Assembly: GCA_007026445.1 (NCBI GenBank) | Contig: VDMD01000001.1 | Location: 4,402,001 to 4,466,000 of the forward strand | Reading direction: 5' to 3' | Source of the DNA: Schizophyllum amplum | Taxonomy: Eukaryota; Basidiomycota; Agaricomycetes; Agaricales; Schizophyllaceae | Length of the DNA stretch: 64,000 bases | In this document: positions 33,773-42,975 of the stretch, piece after piece | How the letters are laid out: each line of letters opens with the position of its first letter | Numbering within the stretch: position 1 is the stretch's first letter | Translations under genes and position numbers: made by a program | Notes under the pieces: generated by a model | Seen by the model: only the letters and a program-made list of their open reading frames with translations | What the model was told of the DNA's origin: nothing | Databases searched by the model: none

Positions 33773-34151
33773 TGTACTGTTTCGACCGTAGGTTCATCCC
33801 ATGTAACGCGTTACGCTTTGAACTGACCCCGATCCCAGTTCATGGGCCCGAAGGGCCCGTTACGGTCCGAAATTTCAGTTCATATATATTTAATTATGCT
33901 GCAAAATTCACTCTTTTACTGTACATTTGACGGCCTGGGAGGTAATATAGGGCTCAGAACAGGAATAAATGTATCAAAATATGTCCCAAAACGGCTTGAA
34001 TGTGAGTAGGAAAAAAATTGTCAAAAATACGCGAAAAATTGAATATTGTAGACGGTGTTCACCGAGCGGCGTTACGCGTTACGCTGAGTGATTTAGTTCA
34101 GTTCAGAGGCCAATGTTACGCGTAACGTGAACTTATGGTCGAAACAGTACA
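33773..34151. mobile_element. 379-bp MITE with 24-bp imperfect inverted ends
   Basis: Ends beginning TGTACTGTTTCGACC are inverted copies over 24 bp (22 matches) at 33773-33796 and 34128-34151. They are flanked by TTAC at 33769-33772 and 34152-34155, a probable 4-bp target duplication. The interior is AT-rich and non-coding, with several palindromes of the GTAACGCGTTACG type and a GGGCCCGAAGGGCCC hairpin near 33844. It is non-autonomous; the superfamily is not assigned. Confidence 0.8.
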
Positions 34152-34155
34152 TTAC

Positions 34156-34468
34156 CGGGGTAGGCTTGAGGGGAAGGTGAAGCAACCTGCTGCAACCATG
34201 ATGACAGTGCAAAAATGCTGCAATGTGATCATTGGGTCGTTGTGACCTCGCACTATAAATTTGGGTTTCACTCGCTACTGAAAGATCTATTTATCGCTGC
34301 CTGGAAATTTGGATCGTTATGCTTTCCCTCTGCCTACACTCCGCCTGCGGCATGCACCGCTCTTGTTCAAGTTGTCAGCGATCCGGGTGGCGAGAAAACA
34401 TGAACGGAAACAAGCCCGTCTCGCCGCCTCAGCCTCGAAATCACAGTCGCTCTTCGCGCACCCTCCCA
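34156..34468. other. Intergenic; 3' flank of the carboxylesterase
   Basis: 313 bp without a recognisable gene. Confidence 0.45.
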
Positions 34469-36700
34469 TCATTGTCCTGCATCGCTTGCCACGCTCGACC
34501 AGAACCTATAGTCGCTGCTGAGTATGGTAAACATATGAGGCCGCGCAAAGACTTACCTGCAACGTTCCATGAGCGCGTCGTCCGTCTTGACAGGCCGTAC
34601 CAGCGGCTGATAATTGGCAGTTCGACTGAACAGCATTTCAATCTGGCTTTCGGCTTCCCACGCAGCCCACGCCGGTGTGATGCTAGACGACGCTGGCACG
34701 TCGAAGTCCTTGTTGAGAATGAAATCGATGAAGGACCCTACGAAAGCGCGGGCAAACAATTCGTTGTCGTACGTAGGGGGAGCGCCAAACGCGCTGTGCA
34801 CCAGCGTCAGTAAGGGTTGCGGTCAAGCATCACGCGTCGAGCGCACCCGGGGAAGTAATAATGCATATCAGACCCATGCACGGCCGTAGGAACCGCGAAT
34901 TTCGCCTACAAAACCGACGGTATTGAATGAGCACATTGCGACGAGCCGGTGGACCTAGATGACTGACCTTGTACGGCGCCTCAAAAGCGCGCATAAACAT
35001 GTATGTCGGACAGTCGAAGATAGCTGGATGAGGTTGTCAGTCAATTGGGATGATAGCGCCTCATCAGGAATCCTCACCTTCGCCCATGATCGCCGCCGCC
35101 TTTCCGAGCGGTGAATCAACGGCTGCATACATGTCGACCGCCTTTCCGATGGCGACGGGCGTCAAATTGAGAAATAGCCCGTGGATGTACTCGGCCATCG
35201 ATGTCTTTGCTACCACGTCCGGAGTAACGAATATTGCGCCCTCGAGCTCGTTGGTGATGGCGTACAGGCGCTTCTACAAATAAAGAAAAAATCAGCAGCG
35301 CGCTCGACCGATTGTACGAGATCATAGACTCACCGTGAGCATGCGCCTTTGCGCAAGTACTTCGGAAGGTCGTTGAATGACGAAGGTATTGTCCACGACG
35401 GGTTGAAAAGTGAACGTTCCGTGTAAGCGCTTACTGCTGACATCCATCTCCGCCGCTGATTTTATACTGGCATCCATGGATCGTAGGCAGTCTAGTGGCC
35501 GGGGGTGCGCAGCACAGCCGCTGTTACGAAGAACGCCGGTGTAAACGCTCTGGATACGCCGTATCAGCTCGCATAATAGGAGAGAAGCATGGGCGCGGCA
35601 CACCTCAATGATGGGGTCGTTGAACTCATACGCAGGCGGCAAGTACAGAGACGACAGGATCGCCGCATTGAAGAGCGACTTCCCCGCTAATTCGTCACCC
35701 GCGAGAAGTTGGTGGGCCACTGAACCTGCGCCTGCGGACTGTCCCCAGACGGTGACATGGTCAGGATCGCCGCCGAATTTGCTTATCTGGCATAGGGAGA
35801 GTTAGCTGGAGAAGTATGATATATAGAACTTCAAGTTGACGTACGTGCTGATGCACCCACTGCAGAGCGAAGCGCTGGTCAACTGTGTTTAATTACATCA
35901 GTAACATGTCGGAAGTGGGACATCGACCATACGCACGCAGCCCGGCGTTCGAAACGCCATCCGCCTGCACGTCGCTGCCGGACAGGAATCCGAATACGCC
36001 AAGACGATATTGGATGACCACGGCTAGAACACGTCCTCCAGACTCCGCGATGATGTGCCTGGGGTCGAGGAAGGGATAGCCAGCGCCGCCGAGGGCGTAC
36101 CCGCCGCCATGGATGTACACGAGTATAGGTAATTTTGCATGCTCAGTCACCGAGCCTTTGAATCGGCCGGGGGCGAAAATGCTGGAAAGCCAAAGTTGTT
36201 TAGTGGACGGCGGGATGCTGAAGGATGGAAGGATGCTGAAGAGTAGGAAGAGAAGATGCAGACGAGGACAGACTCACTTGAGGAAAAGACAGTCTTCGCT
36301 GGAGGAAATTTCCGGTTCGATGACATGGAGGCCTCCGCCCCAGCCTTGGAGGCAGATCGGCGGTTGCGAGGTAGCGGAGATTGTGCGCGACTCGGGCTTG
36401 GGCGCGGAGGGTGCTCGCCATCGGGCAGGTCCTGTTGAATCTGCGGTCAACGACCTGCTAGATGACTGAAAGTGTGCTATATACGCGAAGAGGGGACCGA
36501 GAAGGCGACGTACCGATTGGGGCGGCTGCGTATCGGATGCCTAGGAAGTCGGTGGTGTTTGTTGTACAGTCATACTTCCCGCGGTACTTGGCGTAGTCCA
36601 GGTCGACGATGGGTGAAGAGTCAGTGCTAAACCACCGGAGGGCAATCGAGCTAGTGAGGGAGAGAAGCGCGCCAATCACGAGGAGGTTGTTCAAGCCCAT
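34469..36700 (-). CDS. Type B carboxylesterase/lipase family protein
   Basis: Secreted or membrane-anchored ester hydrolase. Start MGLNNLLVIGALLSLTSSIA at 36700 gives a signal peptide or anchor. Blocks in family order: KYRGKYDCTTNTTDFLGIRY (the FxGIxYA substrate-binding strand), SSSEDCLFL, LPILVYIHGGGYALGGAG (oxyanion hole GGG), VIQYRLGVFGFLSGSD, DQRFALQWVHQH, VTVWGQSAGAGSVAHQLL (nucleophile Ser in GQSAG), then VYGLFLNL-type helices, FAVPTAVHGSDMHYYF (probable catalytic His region) and WAAWEAESQIEML. A GTAAGT donor at 34554 leads to a short last exon ending SDYRFWSSVASDAGQ (stop at 34469), the family's typical FW-containing C-terminus; reading on would stop at 34553. Many short introns. Substrate unknown. 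Confidence 0.88.
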
Positions 36701-37258
36701 GGCGCAGACCAGCAGACGGCACCGGAGATGAAGACGATGATAGACGGCGCTGCACCGTGCCCTTATACTTACCAACCTACTGCTGTCCGTATACTATACA
36801 CGACGCCCACAGTGCGGCTCCGAAGGAGTCAGTCACGGTGCATGGCCATTGATGTCAGCAGGAGTCAAGTTCACGCTTCGTTCGAAGAACGAGCACGACC
36901 GGCGAGTGCGGACTTCGTTGCTCGACCTGTAGTAGATATGTAGTCCCAGCGTGGAAGAGCGAATTGAGCTCGCGACAGACAGGAAGAGGCGCATACATCG
37001 GCAATGACGAGGTCCGAGTCGCCATCGGAAAAAGCGGAAGCGCGTCACGTGATAGCCATCAAATCGAACAGACACGTGCTGAAGTGACAGAGACTCACAT
37101 TGCCAACCATCCATTGCTGCTCAAGTGAGCACCAGTATTTGTCAAAACAGGAGCCCACCCAGGACTGAATCTACGTGGACACGCTGCCTCGAGAATGTCG
37201 CAGACGACCACCTGCAACACGGATCAGTCGGACAAAGTACGATGGACATATATCTCAA
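36701..37258. promoter_or_regulatory. Carboxylesterase promoter and spacer to tRNA-Arg
   Basis: TATAAG on the minus strand near 36763-36768, about 63 bp upstream of the carboxylesterase ATG, is a probable TATA box. No gene otherwise. Confidence 0.45.
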
Positions 37259-37347
37259 GGCTACTTGGCGCAATGGTAGCGCGTTTGGCTTCGATTGCCT
37301 ACGGTTACCGTACCAAAAGGTTGCAGGTTCGAGTCCTGCAGTGGTCA
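37259..37347 (+). tRNA. tRNA-Arg(TCG) with a 17-nt intron
   Basis: Acceptor GGCTACT pairs (with wobbles) with AGTGGTC; discriminator A at 37347. D-arm GCGCAATGGTAGCGC; T-arm GCAGG TTCGAGT CCTGC. The anticodon stem TTTGG/CCAAA holds loop C-T-TCG-A, so the anticodon is TCG (37291-37293) and the intron is 37295-37311. Identity rests on loop geometry. The D-arm resembles yeast tRNA-Arg(TCT). A degenerate relative lies at 54035. Confidence 0.82.
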
Positions 37348-38751
37348 GCCTTACCTTTTGGTTCTCGTGCCAGCCTGACGTTTTGAAATCCGCCGGAGTC
37401 GGTGTACGGTTCGTCCTTTGCTGGGTGCTTTTGCTTGTCGCTGTTGGGCGGCATGTTCGAACAGGTCCATGCGAGGAGGGAGGCAAGACAGTGGACTGGA
37501 TTACAACGTAATGTTTTGGCAAGGCAAGTTGCACTCATCAAGGAGGACACAAGGAGGAAGGGACTAAGGAGGAAAAGTCAAGGAAAGAGGCGAGAAGGGA
37601 AGTTTCGAAACGACACGGATCCAAGTGTACAGTTAAGCCCATAGGAGAAGCGAACAAGTGAGACGAGTCCAGCTTGCTATCGATTTGCGCACGAAAAGTG
37701 AGCAAGGTGGCATGTGGTCAAGCTACGCCCAGACTGGTGCAGAATAGCGTGTATCTTCCGAACCGAGGCGAAGAGTGTTCTGCCAAGTGGCGCGTGTCGT
37801 GGGCTTGACGACATCTGCTGAAAGAAATCTTGCGGACGTGTATCTCGTCCTCGGAGTCGTGGCGTTCCGAAGGAGACGCAATACGTCGAATAACTTGTCG
37901 GCGATTGGTTGGCAGACAGGTGAATTTCCTCGTTGAACATTGAGTCATTGGGCTGGTCCACTCTAGGTAGCTCTGGCGGCGTTGTGGGTCCACCAACAAA
38001 ATATTTTGTTTAATATGTCGACCAGCTACGCATCAGCTAAGTCGTCCTCCCGAGGCGTATGGGCGAGCGATTGAAGGGAGGGGGGAGGGGGGGGACGGTT
38101 GGTAGAGGCTCGGAGCATGGTCGACATGTCTGACGCTGGACTGACGCGTCGTAGCCTCGCAAGCGAGCAGATTACGGCCGACGATTCGCTTTGGAGGGGG
38201 CCAAGAGAGATGGAGGTTCGAGGCAAAGAGTGTGCGAACTGCGAAGCGAACGAGGAGAGGTCTAGTGCAAAACGATGTCGGACGGTTTGAGGCTTCGAGA
38301 AGTCGGAAGATACGAGTGCCGTAGGCAGGTAACACGAGGCGCGACGATAAAGCGACGTAGTAGATTCAGCAGCGGTCGGGGTACATCGTCCACAGTCGAC
38401 AATTTGAACAAATCGAAGCGGGGCAAAGAGTGACGGCGGGTGAGGATAAGGGCGCCCAGAGGAGGGTTAGGCACGAGGTACGGCGAGGACGAGCAACGTG
38501 ACAGAATCCATGTACCGCATTGTCAATGTCTAGACCACGGCGCGCCCTGCCCGCGCGGAAGCTTCGAGTTCAATGAAAAACGAAGACGAGGCTCGCCAGC
38601 GAACAACTTGAACAAGGGCCACCGAACAGTGCCTACAGTGACTAGGTCACGCGACCCCGCAGCGGTGTCACACCAAAATTAGTCTCTTGAAAGTCACATT
38701 GACAGTGCTCCTCCTCGGTACCCGCCGACCCCCACCTTCCTTTCTACCACC
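37348..38751. other. Intergenic 1.4 kb; promoter of hydrolase B
   Basis: No gene recognised. The last about 285 bp (from about 38467) match the upstream region of hydrolase C (from about 50754), so the promoter is part of the duplication. Confidence 0.5.
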
Positions 38752-40808
38752 ATGGCGCGCCACGCTGTCCTGGCCGCAGCTCTTCTCCCCGCGCTCGCCG
38801 TCGCCGCCATCGACAGCCAGTGGCTGCAGTCCTCCTACTCCGGCGGCGAGAATCCGCCAGGCTGGCAGGAAGGCGACGCCCTCAACCAGACCGTATACCT
38901 CACCGGCGGGGGCGACGACATCGCAGGCGCCACCCAGCTCGAGCACTGCCCCACCATCTTTATCGGCAGCGCCGCCGTGGACGGCGGCTCGGACGAGGGC
39001 TGGCAAGCCCTGCCCAATGTCACTGGCTTTGATCTCCAGCGGCTCCCGTTAAAGGGCTACGGCGACGCTGTGCTCCCGTACTATGTCGAGCGCGGCAAGG
39101 ACGCGAGCAACATCAAGCGCGTCGTCTTTGCCCAGCCTGGCAAGCCCAGAGACGCTTGGTGCGTCCATTTCACTCTATTTGACGATCACTCTAACACGCC
39201 TCGCAGGAAATACGTGAACCGTGCGTACCTTTTGCGTGACGATGCTTGATTCTGTCGGCTCTGCTGTCCCCTTGTTCATGGTCCCTCAAACGGCCCAGAT
39301 GTTTTGCGTGCTGGATCTCTGCGCATTTTGCGGCTTCTATACTCCTTCATCCCCAACCCGCCCTCGCTTCTACCCATCATTCACTGCAAATACCGCTCTT
39401 CACGGGCGCTTACCCGTCATCGCCTCCCCATCCTTGATTCCTGATTATCTGACTGCGCTTTATGCGCTTCCCGCCTTCACCGATTTTCTGTGTCTTCATG
39501 TCCTTCTACATCGCTATTGTGATCATCGTAGCCGGGCACGAAGGGGCCGAGGAAGGACACGTGACACTCGGCGAGGTCGAGCCCAGAGCGACGGGCGCAT
39601 ATGCCGCAGAGTTGCGCTGCAGACCTTCGTGCCTGGCAATTCTTCGTTCGCTTGCCCGTCTGATCCAGGCTTGTTCGTTAGTTTGAAAGTCTGAGGGGCG
39701 GCGCAAAGTCCCTCTCAAGCAATTCGTACTCTTCAGTCTCAAGGACTACTTCTCACTTTTGCTCACGAAATTCACGCCTCTTCACTTGCATCGCTTCCGC
39801 TTGCCTAATCCTGTATTCTCACCTCGCTGACCTTTCTCCCCAGTCATTCGCAACTCCCTAATCTGCGCCGCCGCCAACGATACCAACCCGGTCAACATGG
39901 ACGAAATCCTCCTCGCCGCCCCCGTCTGGCTCAACGACTACGACGCCAAGGCCGGCGCGGCCGGCCCCAACGACGTCTACTTCAAGTCCAGCCGCTGGTT
40001 CGAGGGCGGCATGTCCGTCGGCCCCAACGACACCGACATCTCGAGCGTCACCGCCATGGACCTCCTCGTCTCCCACTTCCTCGACACCTCCGCCTACCCG
40101 GCCGTCACCCAGCTCGTCACCGCGGGCCACAGCATGGGCGCCCAGTTCGCCCAGCGGTACGCGCTCATGCGCGACGCCCAGGACGGGGACGACATGATGC
40201 GCTACTGGGTCGGCAACCCGGGCAGCTTCGCGTGGCTGACGGACACGCGGCCGCAGGCGATTAACGACTCGTGCGCGGACTCGTACAATTCGTGGCCGTA
40301 CGGGGGGCAGACGACGCACGCGCTGCACCCGTTCCCGACGACGTACAAGAAGGAGTTCAACAGGAAGTGGGACGATGTGGTGAAGCGGTATCGCGCGCGC
40401 TACATGCGCCACGCGCAGGGTCTGGCCGACAACGGGGCTGGGGACACGCATTGTGAAGCGCAGTCGCAGGGAGCGACGCATCTGGAGCGTGGGCAGGGCT
40501 TTGATTCGGTATGCGCACTCGGCTAGGTCTCACTCATTTACTAACTCACCACCCTTCCCGCAGATGCTCCAAGGCATGGACGGCGGCATACCCGGGCGCA
40601 CCTAGTTCGACTACCTGCCCGACGTCTCGCACCAGGACTACCCGATGATGGCCGCCGTGATCTCACAGTATCGGATGTTCATCGAGAGCAACGGGGACGA
40701 CGACTCGGACACGGGCGTAGACCCTGGCGCGGCGGGCGATGGGGGGCCGAAGGCGAATGATGGGCATAGCGATAATGGGGCGACGGGCCTTGTCCCCCTG
40801 GAGTGGGT
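38467..40808 (+). repeat. Segmental duplication, copy 1 (hydrolase B unit)
   Basis: Matches 50754-52987 closely in order and orientation, including promoter, exons, the enlarged second intron and the last exon up to codons VPLEW. The similarity stops at GAGTGGGT (40808). Confidence 0.85.
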
Positions 40809-40863
40809 CGCCCTCCTTGCTCGTTTTTTTCACTGGGACCCGACGGCTCACGTGATGCCATAG
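38752..40863 (+). pseudogene. Alpha/beta-hydrolase-like family copy B, truncated
   Basis: Near-identical to copy C through exons 38752-39158, 39207-39220 and 39844-40508 (same lengths: 407, 14 and 665 nt). Signal peptide MARHAVLAAALLPALAVAA; nucleophile elbow VTAGHSMGAQFAQRYA. In the fourth exon codon 14 is TAG (40603-40605), where C has AAG and D has CAG. The protein would end after GMDGGIPGRT, before the YLPDVSHQDYPM block that I infer carries the catalytic His. Beyond 40808 the GPI-type tail of copy C is replaced by unrelated sequence. Two independent lesions suggest a pseudogene rather than sequence error; a secreted 375-residue product remains possible. Confidence 0.8.
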
Positions 40864-41329
40864 GACGCTGAACCGGCATGGATTTTGATAGGTGTCTAGC
40901 GCCCATCCCTCCTTTTGTGGGCCCCCGAACATGGGTTCCCCCTACAGGGGCCCATGTCCGGGGGCGTGGACGACTACGAGTAGGTACGAGTCGGGAGACG
41001 AACATAGCCCCGGCATACCAGCAGCATGACCCACTCCAGCAGAACTCCAACGAACATGACCTCCCCCGACATAGGTCCGGCGTGTGGCGTGACGGCGAGC
41101 ATGGCGACGGCGACGGCACGACTGACGGCAGCGAGCACGACCAGCGGCAAGGCGAGAGGGGAAAGGGATGGTAAGGAAAGGGCGAGGTGGGAGGGGTTTT
41201 ATACTCCCTCGCGCCAAGGTCCGCGGCGCCTCCTACTCGGTCGCGACGAGTCCGGGACTGCGGGGGTCCTCGCGTCTCAAGGGATAGCGCGAGCTTGTGC
41301 GATGCGCGGCCGAGTACCGCTGACTGCGC
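40864..41329. other. Breakpoint region with a hairpin and a TATA-led small frame
   Basis: A strong imperfect hairpin (40921-40965) lies just past the point where copies B and C diverge. On the minus strand TATAAAA (41197-41203) lies about 95 bp upstream of a 42-residue frame (40974-41102; MLAVTPHAGPMSGEVMFVGV, then LLEWVMLLVC) that is hydrophobic and may be a first exon. Not recognised. Confidence 0.35.
41197..41203 (-). promoter_or_regulatory. TATAAAA element on the minus strand
   Basis: A good TATA match facing the small hydrophobic frame at 40974-41102. It is the best sign that this frame is transcribed. Confidence 0.35.
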
Positions 41330-41735
41330 GCCGAGGACCGTCGTTCGTCCTTGCTGCACTGACCTTGTTTCTTCAGCTCTCGGCCTCGCAAAAGCGCGTG
41401 CGCACTCGGGCGGCGGGGGGCAGTCGTGCTGTGTAGCAGGGGAGGCTGTCTATGGGATTTCTTGAGACCCAGGAACTTGGTGTCGTGTAGGTAGTCGTAG
41501 GTAGCCGAATACAACCGTGTTAGTGCCTTTCATGTCCGAGGACCGCGAAGCACGCGCCGTCTGTCCTCACCTCGTTTCCTCAGCTATCGAGTTCGGGAAA
41601 GCGCGCACGCACTCGCGCGACGCGCGGTAGTCGTTCTGTGTGAGAGGGGGCCCTGCTGTGCGAGAGGGAGGTCTCGTCCTGTAGGTCGAATCACCTGTGC
41701 CGAACACGACGCCGCCTGTGCCTTTCATGCCCGAG
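41330..41735 (+). repeat. Tandem duplication of about 200 bp, exon-like
   Basis: Two diverged units. Each has a pyrimidine-rich tract ending in CAG (41374-41376 and 41581-41583), a following exon-like stretch with AAAGCGCG, then CTGTGT, and the shared closing string GTGCCTTTCATG (41523 and 41718). The acceptor-like signal is duplicated with the downstream sequence. Coding status unclear. Confidence 0.5.
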
Positions 41736-41960
41736 TCCCCGCACCCTTCCAACGCCGCGCCAAGCCTCCCACAGTCACGCAATTTTGTTCAAGTTCAACT
41801 CCATTGTATTCTTTCAAGTCATTGTATTCTCGCATTGTACTCCTTCCAGTCGTTATGAAGTCAAATCATTGTATTGTTAGAGTTACTCGACTATACACTG
41901 TCCTCCTACTCTAACTACAACGCTACCGTGCCCTAGAAGGGAACATAGAACATACAAAGA
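41736..41960. other. AT-rich spacer with CATTGTATT repeats
   Basis: Short imperfect repeats of CATTGTATTCT between 41810 and 41880. No gene. Confidence 0.4.
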
Positions 41961-41961
41961 C

Positions 41962-42357
41962 TTACCAAAACTTGAACAAAAGTCCCTCAACCCGTCCGCG
42001 CCCAGTCCCGCTCGTCAGCCGGACGTCCGCCTCGATCCCGCCGAGGGTGACGCCCAAAGTCCCGAGCCAGTGCCCCGCGCCGTGAAGGGTCTTGAGAATC
42101 CCGACAACGCAGGGCGACGTTGCGACCTTGAGAACATCAGCTGTCAAATCAAGGGTACGTCGTACTCACAAGATGCACATGCGGGGCGCGAGCCCTGCTC
42201 GCCGGACGGCGATAAGTTGCTTCCTCGCTCGGCGGCGCAGGCGGAAGGTGTAGCGCGTGTTGGAAGAGTCCCCGAACGCCCTCGTAAAATTCCAGTGGCG
42301 CGCGGATCACGTAGGACGACGGCGAGGGATCTACAAGGCTCGTCAGCTCGAGCTTTA
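41962..42357 (-). CDS. Coding-like terminal exons downstream of the exon array (unassigned)
   Basis: Two consecutive minus-strand exons look coding. One, after a TTGTAG acceptor, reads SSYVIRAPLEFYEGVRGLFQ, ALHLPPAPPSEEATYRRPAS. The other, after TTGACAG, reads TADVLKVATSPCVVGILKTL, GHWLGTLGVTLGGIEADV and LLFKFW, then TAA or a GTAAGT donor. The YRRPAS segment is the same micro-exon sequence repeated upstream. They may be the 3' end of the array gene or a separate gene. No family recognised. Confidence 0.35.
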
Positions 42358-42975
42358 TTAACGACTGAACACTCACCAAGAGTCGCTCGGCGGACGGCGA
42401 TCTATATACTAATCGCCTAGGCCGTCGCCGCGAAGGTTGAAGCAAGCGGAGGGCGTCGCGAAGACGGTAGGCGTGTCTTGACGACGTCGAGAGCGTCGAC
42501 GCCGAGGGACTGTCTTGATGGCGTCGGCGTGTCCTAAGGGCGAGGGCACGTCGCTCGGTGGTCACACAATCATCGCCTAAACGAGGGAGCACTGGGCGTC
42601 GTCAAACGATTATAGCTCTGCACGAAGTTAGCAACATATGACCCAAGCGAAGGTCGGACTCACCTTGCTCGCCGGACGGCGATACATATACTCATCGCCT
42701 ACACGGACGATAATAGCAAGGGCCTGACGATAACCAGCGTAGAATTCGTCTTGAGAGGGTAGTGTAGCCGACGTCGAGCCGTCTTGAAGCGCGTCTTGCA
42801 CGACGTCAGGCGCCGATCACGTCGCTCGCCGGACGTCGATACATATACTCATCGCCTAGCAAGCAGTCAGTAACGTCTTGTACGGCCAGGTAAGTCACGT
42901 ACCTCGCTCGCCGGACGGCGATACATGTGCTCATCGTTTGCAAGCCCCACGACAGCATCGGTCCGCGACACTGGG
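42160..42975 (-). repeat. Five-copy micro-exon array
   Basis: Five minus-strand copies of a 25-40 nt exon core (TATCGCCGTCCGGCGAGC) lie at about 42194-42216, 42377-42416, 42664-42698, 42822-42855 and 42903-42945. Most carry an upstream TAG acceptor directly before GCGATGAGTATATG and a downstream GTGAGT or GTACGT donor. For example, the copy at 42664-42698 is exactly 35 nt between TAG and GTGAGT. One frame encodes DEYMYRRPAS, another AMSICIAVRRA. The intervening DNA is 50-200 bp and poorly conserved. Confidence 0.75.

Noticed and set aside
39858..40481. 207-codon minus-strand frame opposite hydrolase B (and 52037-52660 opposite C)
   Set aside because: Antisense shadow of the GC-rich third positions of the hydrolase exon; Val/Arg/Gly-rich with no domain.
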